Shown: positions 8,800 to 17,554, counted from the stretch's first letter. The stretch: 53,883 bases of DNA from Planococcus koreensis (GCF_004761975.1 NZ_RQII01000070.1:1-53883); one strand, 5' to 3'. Notes: generated by a model from the sequence alone, not told the origin. Program-made: numbers and translations.

Positions 8800-9474
8800 G
8801 TGCTAAACAAGTTATATGATTGGGTTGATGAGCGGTTGGATATCACGCCGATCTGGCGCGATATCGCTGACCATGAAGTACCGGAACACGTAAACCCCGC
8901 ACATCACTTCTCTGCATTTGTTTATTGTTTCGGAGGATTGACGTTCTTCATTACAGTAATTCAGATCCTGTCAGGTATGTTCTTGACAATGTACTATGTA
9001 CCGGATATTGAAAATGCGTGGCAGTCGGTTTATTATCTTCAAAACGAAGTTGCTTTTGGAGAGATTGTGCGTGGGATGCACCACTGGGGTTCTTCTCTTG
9101 TAGTAGTTATGATTTTCCTTCATACACTGCGTGTATTCTTTACAGGTTCTTATAAGAAACCTCGTGAACTTAACTGGATCGTCGGCGTATTGCTATTCGG
9201 CGTTATCTTAGGACTAAGTTTTACAGGCTATTTGCTTCCATGGGATATGAAAGCATTATTTGCAACAAAAGTTGGTATTGAAATTGCGGCTTCTGTTCCG
9301 GTTATCGGCGGCGCAATCAAAGTCTTGCTTGCTGGGGATTCAACGATCCTTGGTGCACAGACGCTTACCCGATTCTTCGCGATTCATGTATTCTTCTTGC
9401 CCGCTGCTTTGCTTGGGTTGCTCGGCGCGCATTTTATCATGATCAGAAGACAAGGTATTTCTGGCCCATTGTAA
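8800..9474 (+). CDS. qcrB: Menaquinol:cytochrome c reductase, cytochrome b subunit
   Basis: Membrane subunit holding the b haems, in the short cytochrome b6 form typical of Bacillus (224 residues, about four membrane helices). Histidines in FSAFVYC, GMHHWG, FLHTLRV and FFAIHVFFLP fit haem ligation. Cys43 (VYCFGG) corresponds to the cysteine that binds an extra haem c covalently in Bacillus QcrB. Translation starts with GTG 8800, preceded by AGGGGGT at a good distance; the N-terminus is nearly the same as in B. subtilis. Confidence 0.97.
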   Translation: MLNKLYDWVDERLDITPIWRDIADHEVPEHVNPAHHFSAFVYCFGGLTFFITVIQILSGMFLTMYYVPDIENAWQSVYYLQNEVAFGEIVRGMHHWGSSLVVVMIFLHTLRVFFTGSYKKPRELNWIVGVLLFGVILGLSFTGYLLPWDMKALFATKVGIEIAASVPVIGGAIKVLLAGDSTILGAQTLTRFFAIHVFFLPAALLGLLGAHFIMIRRQGISGPL

Positions 9475-9513
9475 AAAATGCGGCTCAAAGGATTTATTTA
9501 AGGAGGGGACACT

Positions 9514-10293
9514 ATGCATCGCGGAAAAGGGATGAAATTCGTCGGGGATTCACGTGTACCAGGTTTACAGCATCGTAAGCCGAATATCCCGAAAGATTAC
9601 TCCGAATATCCTGGCAAAACAGAAGCTTTCTGGCCGAACTTCCTTCTAAAAGAATGGATGATCGGTTCTGTCTTCTTAGTTGGGTACTTGCTCCTTACTG
9701 TTGCGCATCCATCGCCTCTTGAAGGCCAGGCGGATCCAACAAATACGGGTTATATTCCATTGCCAGACTGGTATTTCTTATTCTTATACCAATTATTGAA
9801 ATATGAATTTGCATCTGGTCCATTCAACGTTGTCGGTGCCATCATTATGCCAGGTTTGGCATTCACCGCTTTGATGCTGGCTCCATTCTTGGATCCAGGT
9901 CCGGAGCGCCGCCCGTCAAAACGGCCGCTTCCGACAGGCTTTATGCTTTTAGCAATCGCTTCAATCATTTTCCTTACGTGGGAATCAGTAGTCAACCATG
10001 ACTGGGAAGCTGCTGAAGCGCAAGGTAAAATTGTTGAAGAAGTTGAAATCGACACAGCGGATCCCGGGTATGAAATCTACTCAGGTTCAGCATGTATCAG
10101 TTGCCATGGCGACAATTTAGAAGGTGCGGTCGGACCAGCATTGACTGCAACAGCATTTACAGCAGAAGAAATTGCTGAAATCGCTGTTAACGGCATTGAA
10201 CGTGACGGAGAGCAAGTAATGCCTCCATCATGGGATGGTTCCGAAGAAGACCTTAAGGTCATGACAGAATTCATCGATGGTTTATCCGAATAA
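9514..10293 (+). CDS. qcrC: Menaquinol:cytochrome c reductase, cytochrome b/c subunit
   Basis: Fusion of a subunit-IV-like membrane part (three helices, about 48-65, 103-126 and 141-157) with a C-terminal cytochrome c domain. The haem c site is CISCH at residues 194-198; a Met in VMPPSW near 238 is the likely axial ligand. At 259 residues it matches Bacillus QcrC, and the fusion is characteristic of Gram-positive bc complexes. A perfect AAGGAGGGG site precedes ATG 9514. Last gene of qcrABC, followed by a strong terminator. Confidence 0.97.
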   Translation: MHRGKGMKFVGDSRVPGLQHRKPNIPKDYSEYPGKTEAFWPNFLLKEWMIGSVFLVGYLLLTVAHPSPLEGQADPTNTGYIPLPDWYFLFLYQLLKYEFASGPFNVVGAIIMPGLAFTALMLAPFLDPGPERRPSKRPLPTGFMLLAIASIIFLTWESVVNHDWEAAEAQGKIVEEVEIDTADPGYEIYSGSACISCHGDNLEGAVGPALTATAFTAEEIAEIAVNGIERDGEQVMPPSWDGSEEDLKVMTEFIDGLSE

Positions 10294-10301
10294 TACTTTA
10301 G

Positions 10302-10329
10302 AAAAGAGCCGGGAAACCGGCTCTTTTTT
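10302..10329 (+). terminator. Terminator after qcrC
   Basis: An 11-bp perfect stem (10302-10312 with 10317-10327), GAAA loop and a run of T. ypjA starts only 23 bases later, so its expression would need read-through or a weak promoter within the hairpin region. Confidence 0.92.
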
Positions 10330-10351
10330 GCTACTTGAAAGGGAGAATCCG

Positions 10352-10954
10352 ATGCTTTTCACAATACAGAAATTATCTGCTTGGCTGATGTTCCGCCCGT
10401 TTTTGATCTTGTTGTTCATCGTCAACCTGGCAGGCACGATTTATGGATACATATGGTACGGTTGGCAACTTGAAATCACCGAACCGAAATTTTTGATTTT
10501 TGTTCCGGATAGCCCGACAGCAAGCCTGTTCTTTACGATCGTGCTAGGACTGTGGATCATCGGCAAAAAAAGTGCGCTTTTTGAAGCACTGGCTTTTGTG
10601 ACACTCATCAAATACGGCCTTTGGGCGGTTGCGATGAATCTGCTTACTCTAGTCGAGACCGGTTCAATCGGCTGGATCGGCTGGATGCTGGTCGTCTCCC
10701 ATTTCGCGATGGCGCTGCAAGCTGTGCTTTATATAGACCATTACCGCTTCGGCTGGCTTTCCGCCGCAATTGCAGCAGTATGGACGCTGCATAACGATGT
10801 CATCGATTACGTGTTTGGCCAGATGCCGATTTACAGCAGGCTGGATATGTATACGGCACAAATCGGCTATTTCACGTTTTGGTTGTCGATCGCTTGTATT
10901 CTTTTCGCTTTCTTTGTCGTGTCTCTTAACAAGCCTACTAAGCGTTTCAGTTGA
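10352..10954 (+). CDS. ypjA: YpjA, DUF1405 membrane protein
   Basis: A 200-residue integral membrane protein with about six hydrophobic segments (from FLILLFIVNLAGTIYGYIW near 17-35 to FWLSIACILFAFFVV near the end). It matches YpjA by position after qcrC and by its hydrophobic layout. The open frame reaches back into qcrC, but ATG 10352 has an AAAGGGAG site and starts MLFTIQKLSAWLM. Function unknown. A promoter for the next gene overlaps its stop codon. Confidence 0.85.
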   Translation: MLFTIQKLSAWLMFRPFLILLFIVNLAGTIYGYIWYGWQLEITEPKFLIFVPDSPTASLFFTIVLGLWIIGKKSALFEALAFVTLIKYGLWAVAMNLLTLVETGSIGWIGWMLVVSHFAMALQAVLYIDHYRFGWLSAAIAAVWTLHNDVIDYVFGQMPIYSRLDMYTAQIGYFTFWLSIACILFAFFVVSLNKPTKRFS

Positions 10955-10980
10955 CCTAAGTTGACCAAAGTTAGTAAAAT
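10951..10980 (+). promoter_or_regulatory. Probable promoter of the zinc metallopeptidase gene
   Basis: TTGACC (10951-10956) and TAAAAT (10975-10980) are 18 bases apart. A second TTGACC at 10961-10966 is a direct repeat ten bases on and is 19 bases from TATAAA (10986-10991), so either pair could be used. The first box overlaps the ypjA stop codon. Confidence 0.5.
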
Positions 10981-11017
10981 AAAGATATAAACGAACGCAG
11001 AAAGGCGTGGGGAATTG

Positions 11018-11692
11018 ATGGGGTATATCGTCTATTTTATTGTGCTGCTGATACTTCCAATTTGGGCGCAGCTCAAACTTAAAAGCACTTATGGAAAATA
11101 TTCTAAAATCCGTTCGACTTCCGGGCATACCGGTGCGGAAGTCGCCCGCATCATTTTAGACCAGAACGGCCTGCAGGATGTCCAAGTGGTGGAAAGCCGC
11201 GGCATGCTAAGCGACCATTACAATCCATTGACGAAAATCGTTGCGCTGAGCAGCCATAACTTCCACGAAGCATCTGTGGCGGGTACGGCAGTGGCAGCAC
11301 ACGAAGTTGGGCACGCCATCCAGGATGCCGAAAGCTATGCGTTCTTGCGCATGCGCCATCGCCTCGTGCCAATCGTCAACATTTCTTCGAACATGTCATG
11401 GATCTTCATCATGATCGGTTTGTTCTCTTCTTGGAGCAACGGCTTGCTGATCGGTATCGTGTTATTGGCTGCAGGTGTTTTGTTCCAACTCATCACATTG
11501 CCGGTTGAGTTTAATGCTTCGAGCAGAGCGATGGACCAATTGGTAGCGCATAACATCATCCGCAACGAAGAAGAGCGCCATGCGAAAAAAGTATTGAGCG
11601 CTGCAGCAATGACGTATGTCGCTGCAACAGCCGTGGCTGTCCTTGAACTTGCGCGTTTGCTGTTGATTTACACAAGCATGAACCGTTCTTGA
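11018..11692 (+). CDS. YugP-type zinc metallopeptidase (membrane)
   Basis: A 224-residue membrane protein with an N-terminal helix, a zinc site HEVGH at residues 95-99 (the HExxH motif of M48-like gluzincins), two hydrophobic segments near 120-155 and a last helix near 195-215. The start MGYIVYFIVLLILPIWAQLKLKSTY and the LSDHYNP and FNASSRA segments are typical of the YugP family. ATG 11018 follows GTGGGGA; a TTG one codon earlier is possible. In B. subtilis the position after ypjA is held by ypjB. Substrate unknown; membrane protein quality control is a guess. Confidence 0.85.
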   Translation: MGYIVYFIVLLILPIWAQLKLKSTYGKYSKIRSTSGHTGAEVARIILDQNGLQDVQVVESRGMLSDHYNPLTKIVALSSHNFHEASVAGTAVAAHEVGHAIQDAESYAFLRMRHRLVPIVNISSNMSWIFIMIGLFSSWSNGLLIGIVLLAAGVLFQLITLPVEFNASSRAMDQLVAHNIIRNEEERHAKKVLSAAAMTYVAATAVAVLELARLLLIYTSMNRS

Positions 11693-11704
11693 TAATAGAC
11701 ATGA

Positions 11705-11738
11705 AAAAGCCCGTTCCGGCGTTCCGGAACGGGCTTTT
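11705..11738. terminator. Bidirectional terminator between convergent genes
   Basis: A 15-bp perfect stem (11705-11719 with 11724-11738), CGTT loop, with A run left and T run right. Serves the metallopeptidase on the plus strand and ypjC on the minus strand. Confidence 0.93.
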
Positions 11739-11739
11739 C

Positions 11740-12606
11740 TTATTCAAGCGGACGTTTCAATTCATCTAAGGTGAAGCCTTCACCCATGACATCGTGCACC
11801 TCGGTCATGGAAACGAATGCGTGAGGGTCGACGCTGTTGATGATATTCTTCAAACGGACGATTTCGTTTTTAGCCACGACGCAATAAAGGACTTCACGTT
11901 CTTCTTTCGTGAAATGGCCATAGCCCCGCAAAATGGTGATGCCGCGGTCCATCTCGGCTGCAATGCGGTTCGCAATTTCTTCTTGCGAGTTTGAAATGAT
12001 CATGGCGCCGCGTCCGGCGTATGCACCTTCCTGCACAAAATCGATGACACGTGCGCCGACGAAGACTGCCACGAGTGTATACATCATCGTGCGGTTATCG
12101 AGAAACGTCAGGCGCGATAAAGCGATGACGCCTGCATCAAAAAGAAACATTGTCTTGCCCATGCTCCAGCCGCTGTATTTCTGAACCAATCGGGCAATGA
12201 TATCGACGCCCCCGGTTGTCCCTCCATAGCGGAAAATGATGCCAAGGCCGATACCGACAAAAACACCAGCAAACAGCGTAGCCAAAAATAAATCTTCATG
12301 CAGATCGATTTGGACTTCGTATACGAGGAAAATTTTCAGGAAGACCGAGACGGCGACTGTCCCTATTATCGTATAAAGGAAAACCTTTTTGCCCAGCAGC
12401 TTCCAGCCAATGAAAAATAAAGGTATATTCAGTAATAAGTTCATGAGCGCTGGATCCCATTGAAACAGGAAATACAAAATCAGTGTGATGCCGGCAAAAC
12501 CGCCTTCTCCCAATTCATTTTGGATATTGAAATGGACAAATCCAAAACTGTAAATGGCAGATCCAAGCAAGATGAAGAAAATATTCTTCACGCGCAATTC
12601 TTTCAA
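11740..12606 (-). CDS. ypjC: YpjC-like YitT/DUF2179 membrane protein
   Basis: About 288 residues. Five to six membrane segments in the first 170 residues (for example NIFFILLGSAIYSFGFVHF, then DLFLATLFAGVFVGIGLGI) are followed by a soluble C-terminal DUF2179 domain with RGYGHFTKEEREVLYCVV and a final EVHDVMGEGF. This is the YitT family layout. An ATG at 12615 is in frame but AGGGG touches it; TTG 12606 sits nine bases after AGGGG and is preferred. It faces the opposite way to its neighbours. Transport or another membrane role is assumed for the family, not proven. Confidence 0.87.
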   Translation of the reverse strand: MKELRVKNIFFILLGSAIYSFGFVHFNIQNELGEGGFAGITLILYFLFQWDPALMNLLLNIPLFFIGWKLLGKKVFLYTIIGTVAVSVFLKIFLVYEVQIDLHEDLFLATLFAGVFVGIGLGIIFRYGGTTGGVDIIARLVQKYSGWSMGKTMFLFDAGVIALSRLTFLDNRTMMYTLVAVFVGARVIDFVQEGAYAGRGAMIISNSQEEIANRIAAEMDRGITILRGYGHFTKEEREVLYCVVAKNEIVRLKNIINSVDPHAFVSMTEVHDVMGEGFTLDELKRPLE

Positions 12607-12641
12607 AAAAATCATCCCCTAAATGTAAATTCGACTTCTGT

Positions 12642-12670
12642 ATTATCGGTTATAATAATGATTTTGACAA
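12642..12670 (-). promoter_or_regulatory. Promoter of ypjC, sharing its -35 box with the mazG promoter
   Basis: Read on the minus strand, TTGTCA (12670-12665) and GATAAT (12647-12642) are 17 bases apart. The -35 box lies over the plus-strand TTGACA at 12664-12669. Confidence 0.65.
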
Positions 12671-12692
12671 CATCTCTTGTTTTCTTTACGAT
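12664..12692 (+). promoter_or_regulatory. Sigma-A promoter of the mazG-dapB-mgsA-bshA-cca-birA operon
   Basis: Consensus TTGACA (12664-12669), 17-base spacer, TACGAT (12687-12692). Transcription would start near 12699, very close to the mazG ribosome binding site (GGAG at 12700), so the leader is minimal. Confidence 0.8.
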
Positions 12693-12712
12693 GAAATGAG
12701 GAGTGTGATGAT

Positions 12713-13048
12713 ATGGACGGCAATAAATCGATGAAAGAGCTGCAAATGGATGTTGATAACTACATAAGCCAGTTTAAAGAAGGCTATTTTACACCGCTTG
12801 AATTGGTTGCTCGCATGACGGAAGAACTGGGCGAATTGTCCAGGGAAGTGATGCACGAACACGGTCCGAAAAAAAAGAAGGCATCTGAGAATGCGGGTAG
12901 CATCGCTGATGAGATGGGCGATATCTTGTTTGTGCTCATCTGTATGGCCAATTCACTAGACATCGACTTGGCAGAGGCGCATGAACGCGTCATGGCTAAA
13001 TTCAATACACGGGACAAAGACCGTTGGACAAGAAAGGATGAGAGATAA
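12713..13048 (+). CDS. ypjD: MazG-type nucleotide pyrophosphohydrolase (YpjD)
   Basis: A 111-residue single MazG domain that would hydrolyse NTP or dNTP to NMP and pyrophosphate with Mg2+. Metal-binding acids appear as EELGELSREV (about 39-48) and DEMGDILF (about 69-76), the ExxE...ExxD pattern of the family. GGAG lies nine bases before ATG 12713. First gene of the operon; its stop codon is immediately followed by the dapB ATG. Matches B. subtilis ypjD in place and length. The natural substrate is unknown. Confidence 0.9.
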   Translation: MDGNKSMKELQMDVDNYISQFKEGYFTPLELVARMTEELGELSREVMHEHGPKKKKASENAGSIADEMGDILFVLICMANSLDIDLAEAHERVMAKFNTRDKDRWTRKDER

Positions 13049-13849
13049 ATGACAATACGAGTGGCAATTGCAGGCGCAAGAGGCAAGATGGGCCAGGAAG
13101 CAGTACATACAGTGATGAAAAATGCTGAAATGGAATTGGTGGCAGTGCTGGATTACAAAGACATCGGAGCGACTTTGGGGGACACCGATATTTTTCCGGA
13201 TTCATATGATGTTCCTGTTTTTACCGATATGGAAGAAATGCATGACGCAGCCGAGCCGCATGTCCTGGTCGATCTGACTTCGCCTGAAGCGGTTTATAAG
13301 CATACCAAAAAGGCTTTGGAATTGAACATCCGCCCGGTTGTCGGCACAACTGGATTTTCAGATGACGAACTGAAAGAGTTGGCCCGGTTGTCTGAAGATA
13401 CGGGCGTTGGCTGTATCATTGCACCTAATTTTGCAGTCGGTGCTGTTTTGATGATGAAATTTGCCGAGCAGGCAGCGAAATACCTGCCGGATATCGAAAT
13501 CATCGAAATGCACCATGACCAGAAATTGGACGCGCCGTCCGGCACCGCCATGAAAACGGCTCATTTGATTTCTTCGCATCGCCAAACTCATGAGCAGGGC
13601 CATGTTCATGAGAAAGAAACGCTTGAAGGTGCGCGCGGAGCGAATTATGACGGCATGAGAATCCATAGCGTCCGTTTGCCAGGTCTTGTCGCCCATCAGC
13701 AAGTACTGTTGGGAGGAGAAGGGCAGTTATTGACCATCCGCCATGACTCCTTCAACCGCGGCTCGTTTATGTCAGGCGTGGTATTATCTATTAAAACCGT
13801 TATAAAAACGGAGAAACTGATTTATGGACTCGAACATATAATTGACTAG
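13049..13849 (+). CDS. dapB: 4-hydroxy-tetrahydrodipicolinate reductase
   Basis: Reduces 4-hydroxy-tetrahydrodipicolinate in the lysine/diaminopimelate pathway. The dinucleotide motif is [12 protein letters not shown] (residues 8-19); GTTGF occurs near 98; the catalytic region [15 protein letters not shown] lies near 153-167. The 266-residue length is standard. ATG 13049 directly follows the mazG stop, with AAAGGATGAG upstream inside mazG. mgsA begins 13 bases after its stop. Confidence 0.96.
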   Translation: MTIRVAIAGARGKMGQEAVHTVMKNAEMELVAVLDYKDIGATLGDTDIFPDSYDVPVFTDMEEMHDAAEPHVLVDLTSPEAVYKHTKKALELNIRPVVGTTGFSDDELKELARLSEDTGVGCIIAPNFAVGAVLMMKFAEQAAKYLPDIEIIEMHHDQKLDAPSGTAMKTAHLISSHRQTHEQGHVHEKETLEGARGANYDGMRIHSVRLPGLVAHQQVLLGGEGQLLTIRHDSFNRGSFMSGVVLSIKTVIKTEKLIYGLEHIID

Positions 13850-13862
13850 AGGGGTAGAGCCG

Positions 13863-14267
13863 ATGAACATAGCATTGATCGCACACGACCGAAAAAAAGA
13901 TGATTTGATTCAATTCGTCACCGCTTATCAGCCGATTTTATCGGAGCATACGCTATACGCTACCGGCACAACCGGGCGCCGGATTATAGACGAAACGGAC
14001 TTGGATGTCATTCGTTTCCAGTCAGGTCCGCTAGGCGGAGATCAGCAGATCGGGGCCATGATCGCGCAGAATGAAATGGATATGATCATTTTTTTCAGGG
14101 ATCCGCTCACCGCCCAGCCGCATGAGCCGGATGTTTCGGCTTTGATGCGTTTATGCGACGTCTATAACGTGCCGCTTGCGACCAATATGGGAACAGCGGA
14201 AGTATTATTGAAGGGCCTGGAACAAGGCTTTGTAAACTGGCGGTTGATCCGTGAACAGAGAGGATAG
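13863..14267 (+). CDS. mgsA: Methylglyoxal synthase
   Basis: Converts dihydroxyacetone phosphate to methylglyoxal and phosphate, a bypass of lower glycolysis. Motifs: [12 protein letters not shown] at the N-terminus, phosphate-binding GTTGRRI near 44-50, [12 protein letters not shown] near 61-72 and [15 protein letters not shown] near 82-96 with the conserved Asp and His. ATG 13863 has GAGGGG upstream and gives 134 residues, the usual size; the frame itself is open from a TTG at 13842. In B. subtilis bshB1 follows; here bshA follows directly. Confidence 0.95.
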   Translation: MNIALIAHDRKKDDLIQFVTAYQPILSEHTLYATGTTGRRIIDETDLDVIRFQSGPLGGDQQIGAMIAQNEMDMIIFFRDPLTAQPHEPDVSALMRLCDVYNVPLATNMGTAEVLLKGLEQGFVNWRLIREQRG

Positions 14268-14278
14268 GAGTGGCAGCA

Positions 14279-15421
14279 ATGCGTAAAATGAAAATAGGCA
14301 TCATGTGTTATCCAACAGTAGGGGGCTCGGGCATCATTGCCACAGAGCTGGGCAAAATGATTGCAGAGAAAGGCCATGAAGTCCATTTCATCACGTCAAG
14401 TACGCCTTTTCGGCTGAACCGGATGGACCCGAATATCTTCAGCCACCAAGTCAGCGTCAATACGTATTCCGTATTCGAATACCCGCCTTACGATATTGCC
14501 TTGGCGACGAAAATAGCGGAAGTCATCAAAAATGAAGGGCTGGACCTTTTGCATGTCCATTACGCTATCCCACACGCGGTTTGCGCAATTCTCGGGCGTG
14601 ACATGGCAAATTCGGACATCGGCATTGTCACGACGCTCCACGGCACCGATATTACGGTGCTAGGCACTGATTCCTCACTGACGGAAGCGATCCGCTACGG
14701 AATTGAGAAATCCGATATCGTCACAGCGGTTTCCAACTCGCTCCGCGATCAGACCTATGATTTGGTAGGCCCTAAAAAACGGATTGAGACCGTTTATAAC
14801 TTCGTTGACGAACGTGAGTATAAAGTGAAAGAGTCGAGCCAGTTAAAAAGTGACCTTGGGATTGCAGACGATGAAAAAGTGTTGATCCACGTTTCCAACT
14901 TCCGCAACGTCAAACGGGTTGAAGATGTTGTTGAAACCTTCTATAAAGTACATGATCAAATCAATTCGCGATTGATGCTTGTAGGCGATGGACCGGAAAT
15001 GGGACGAATCGTCCAGCAGGTCAAAGATTTAGGCATTGAAGACTATGTGCTGTTCCTAGGTAAACGGGATAATTTGACAGAATTATACAATATCAGCGAT
15101 GTTAAATTACTAATGTCGGAAAAAGAGTCGTTTGGTTTGGTTTTATTGGAAGCGATGGCTTGCGGCGTGCCATGCATCGGAACGGCTGTCGGCGGAATGC
15201 CTGAAATCATTGAACCGGGCTTCAATGGTTATCTGGTGGAGCTTGGAAATACGAATGAAGCGGCATTGAGCACGCTGAAAATCCTTTCAGACGAGGAAGA
15301 ATACGCGCGGTTAAAAGCCGGCGCATTGGAAACAGTCCAGCTGCGATTCCATTCTTCTAAAATCCTGGATCAATATATCGGCTTGTATGAGCGCTTATTG
15401 GATAAAGGCGAAGGAAAATGA
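14279..15421 (+). CDS. bshA: N-acetyl-alpha-D-glucosaminyl L-malate synthase
   Basis: GT4 glycosyltransferase that joins GlcNAc from UDP-GlcNAc to L-malate, the first step of bacillithiol synthesis. The N-terminus MKIGIMCYPTVGGSG and the C-terminal donor-site segment EKESFGLVLLEAMACGVPCIG followed by GGMPEII are typical. ATG 14279 lies eight bases after AGGAG; the in-frame GTG 14270 overlaps that site. 380 residues, full length. It overlaps cca by four bases. The deacetylase gene bshB1, which sits just upstream in B. subtilis, is absent here. Confidence 0.93.
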   Translation: MRKMKIGIMCYPTVGGSGIIATELGKMIAEKGHEVHFITSSTPFRLNRMDPNIFSHQVSVNTYSVFEYPPYDIALATKIAEVIKNEGLDLLHVHYAIPHAVCAILGRDMANSDIGIVTTLHGTDITVLGTDSSLTEAIRYGIEKSDIVTAVSNSLRDQTYDLVGPKKRIETVYNFVDEREYKVKESSQLKSDLGIADDEKVLIHVSNFRNVKRVEDVVETFYKVHDQINSRLMLVGDGPEMGRIVQQVKDLGIEDYVLFLGKRDNLTELYNISDVKLLMSEKESFGLVLLEAMACGVPCIGTAVGGMPEIIEPGFNGYLVELGNTNEAALSTLKILSDEEEYARLKAGALETVQLRFHSSKILDQYIGLYERLLDKGEGK

Positions 15422-16551
15422 AAACAGCCGCAAAGGTGATCCGGAATTTGGAGAACGCCGGCTTTGAGGCATATATCGTCGGTGGCGCTGTGAGGGATTT
15501 TTTGCTCGGAAAAGTGCCTCACGATATGGATGTAGCGTCGAACGCATATCCTGAAGAAGTGAAAAAACTCTTTAACCGCACAGTCGACATCGGCATTGAA
15601 CACGGTACGGTCCTTGTGCTGATGGAAGGTGAAGGGATTGAAGTGACGACGTTCCGAACCGAAAGCGAGTACACCGATTTGCGCAGGCCGGACAAGGTGG
15701 AATTTGTCCAATCGCTGGAAGAAGATTTGAAAAGGCGTGATTTTACGATCAATGCCATGGCGATGGATAAAGACCTGGCAATCATCGACCCGTTTGGCGG
15801 AAAAAGCGATTTGGAAAAATGCTTGATCCGGGCAGTTGGGGAGGCGGGCGAGCGGTTTCAGGAAGACGCATTGCGCATGCTCCGTGCTGTCCGTTTTTCT
15901 GGACAATTAAACTTTGCCATCGAAGAAGGGACGCTTGCGGCTATCCGCAGCCACGCATCGTTGATCCGTTCGGTTGCAGTGGAACGGCTGAAAAATGAAC
16001 TGGATAAAATTCTTCTCAATCCAAGGACGCAGCACAGCATGGCATACTTGAAGGACTCAGGTTTGGCAAAGCATCTGCCAGCTGGCGGCCTGCTGTCGAT
16101 GGATTGGACTGGCTACGAGCCGAAAGGCCAAGCGGCTTTCGGCTGGGCCTATTTGCTGCACAGCCAGCAAAAACAATTCGAAGAAATCAAAGGCTATAAA
16201 TTTTCCAACGCTGAAAGGCGGCTGGTTGAACGCGCGCTTGAAGCGGCGAACCTTACTGAATGGGACGACTGGACCTTTTATTGTTTCGAGGCGAAAGAAC
16301 TTGAAATCGCGTGTTATTTGAATGGGACAGATATGGACATTCCTTTAAGAAAAGAACAGCTGCCAATCAAGTCCAAACGGGAGTTAGCTGTAAACGGCAT
16401 CGATCTGATGGAATGGAGCGGGCGAAAGCAAGGTCCGTGGCTGCGGCAGTGGATTGAAAAAATGGAGCGGCATATCGTGTACGGGCAGCTTGAAAACGAT
16501 AATGGCCTGATAAAGGATTGGTTTCTAAATGAATATAACGGTGACTCATAA
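15418..16551 (+). CDS. cca: CCA tRNA nucleotidyltransferase
   Basis: Adds or repairs the CCA end of tRNAs without a template. The class II nucleotidyltransferase head carries GGAVRD (residues 22-27) and the catalytic DMD in HDMDVAS near 39; ERFQEDALRMLRAVRFSGQLNF near 144 is the CCA-specific neck motif, and RRDFTINAMAMD lies near 108. 377 residues, usual length. The gene starts in a four-base overlap with bshA and its last 23 bases overlap birA. Confidence 0.96.
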   Translation: MKTAAKVIRNLENAGFEAYIVGGAVRDFLLGKVPHDMDVASNAYPEEVKKLFNRTVDIGIEHGTVLVLMEGEGIEVTTFRTESEYTDLRRPDKVEFVQSLEEDLKRRDFTINAMAMDKDLAIIDPFGGKSDLEKCLIRAVGEAGERFQEDALRMLRAVRFSGQLNFAIEEGTLAAIRSHASLIRSVAVERLKNELDKILLNPRTQHSMAYLKDSGLAKHLPAGGLLSMDWTGYEPKGQAAFGWAYLLHSQQKQFEEIKGYKFSNAERRLVERALEAANLTEWDDWTFYCFEAKELEIACYLNGTDMDIPLRKEQLPIKSKRELAVNGIDLMEWSGRKQGPWLRQWIEKMERHIVYGQLENDNGLIKDWFLNEYNGDS

Positions 16552-17512
16552 ATTAGCCGGGCGGCTGATTGAAGCTAAAGGCACAGCCGTATCAGGGCAA
16601 CAGCTGGCAGACGAATTCGGCATTTCGCGGACCGCGGTCTGGAAGCACATCAAAGAACTGGAAGAACAAGGCTATGAAATTGCTTCTGTCAAAAAGAAGG
16701 GCTATAGCCTTGTCAGCCAGCCGGATACATTGGAACCTGCCGGGCTTCAGCCGTTGCTGAAAACACGTATGATCGGGCGCACGATGGTATACCAGCAATC
16801 ATGCGCTTCGACGCAGATCATCGCGCATCAATTGGCCCAGGAAGGCACACCTGCCGGAACTGTTGCACTTGCGGAAGAGCAGACGGCTGGACGGGGCCGC
16901 ATGGCGCGGGTATGGGATTCAGCCTATGGCAAAGGAATCTGGATGAGCATTGTGCTGCGTCCGGATGTCGTGCCGCAGAAAGCGCCGCAATTTACGCTGG
17001 TGGCAGCAGTGGCGATGGTGCGCGCGATTGAAGAAGTGACTGGAGTCAAACCGGAAATCAAATGGCCGAACGATATATTGATCAGAGGAAAGAAATGCAC
17101 CGGCATCCTGACAGAGCTTCAATCGGATGCAGATGGCATCCAGGCACTGATCATCGGCATCGGGTTGAACGTCAATCAGGAGCTGTCCGATTTTGACGTG
17201 CAAGTACAGCCCATTGCTACTTCTTTAAAAATGGAAAGCGGCAAACATGTCAGCCGCCAGGAAATGGTCCGGGCAATCCTTTTTTACCTTGAACAATATA
17301 CAGATCTTTATATCGAGGAAGGCTTTGGCATCTTAAAAGTGCTGTGGGAGAGCTATTCATCGACAATCGGCAGCAAAGTGCGCGCGCGCTTGCCAAAAGA
17401 GACGCTGGAAGGCATCGCGGAAGGCATCACCGAAGACGGCGTCCTGCAGCTCCGGACAGCTGACGGCAAGCTGCATTCCATTTATTCAGCTGATATCGAG
17501 ATGACAAGTTGA
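16529..17512 (+). CDS. birA: Biotin-protein ligase and biotin repressor
   Basis: Attaches biotin to acetyl-CoA and pyruvate carboxylases and, in the two-domain form, represses biotin genes. A winged-helix N-terminus (GQQLADEFGISRTAVWKHIKEL, about 23-44) precedes the ligase domain with GRGRMARVWDS near 121 and KWPNDILIRGKKCTGIL near 177. 327 residues. ATG 16529 lies inside the end of cca (23-base overlap); AAAGGA is about 11 bases upstream, so the site is somewhat long-spaced and coupling with cca is likely. Last gene before a new promoter at 17519. Confidence 0.95.
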   Translation: MNITVTHKLAGRLIEAKGTAVSGQQLADEFGISRTAVWKHIKELEEQGYEIASVKKKGYSLVSQPDTLEPAGLQPLLKTRMIGRTMVYQQSCASTQIIAHQLAQEGTPAGTVALAEEQTAGRGRMARVWDSAYGKGIWMSIVLRPDVVPQKAPQFTLVAAVAMVRAIEEVTGVKPEIKWPNDILIRGKKCTGILTELQSDADGIQALIIGIGLNVNQELSDFDVQVQPIATSLKMESGKHVSRQEMVRAILFYLEQYTDLYIEEGFGILKVLWESYSSTIGSKVRARLPKETLEGIAEGITEDGVLQLRTADGKLHSIYSADIEMTS

Positions 17513-17518
17513 AGTATT

Positions 17519-17547
17519 TTGTTTTCTGCAAATTTCTGATATAGTAT
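17519..17547 (+). promoter_or_regulatory. Promoter of panC-panD
   Basis: TTGTTT (17519-17524), 17-base spacer, TAGTAT (17542-17547). A start near 17554 would place the whole structured leader in the transcript. Confidence 0.6.
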
Positions 17548-17554
17548 TTTTATC

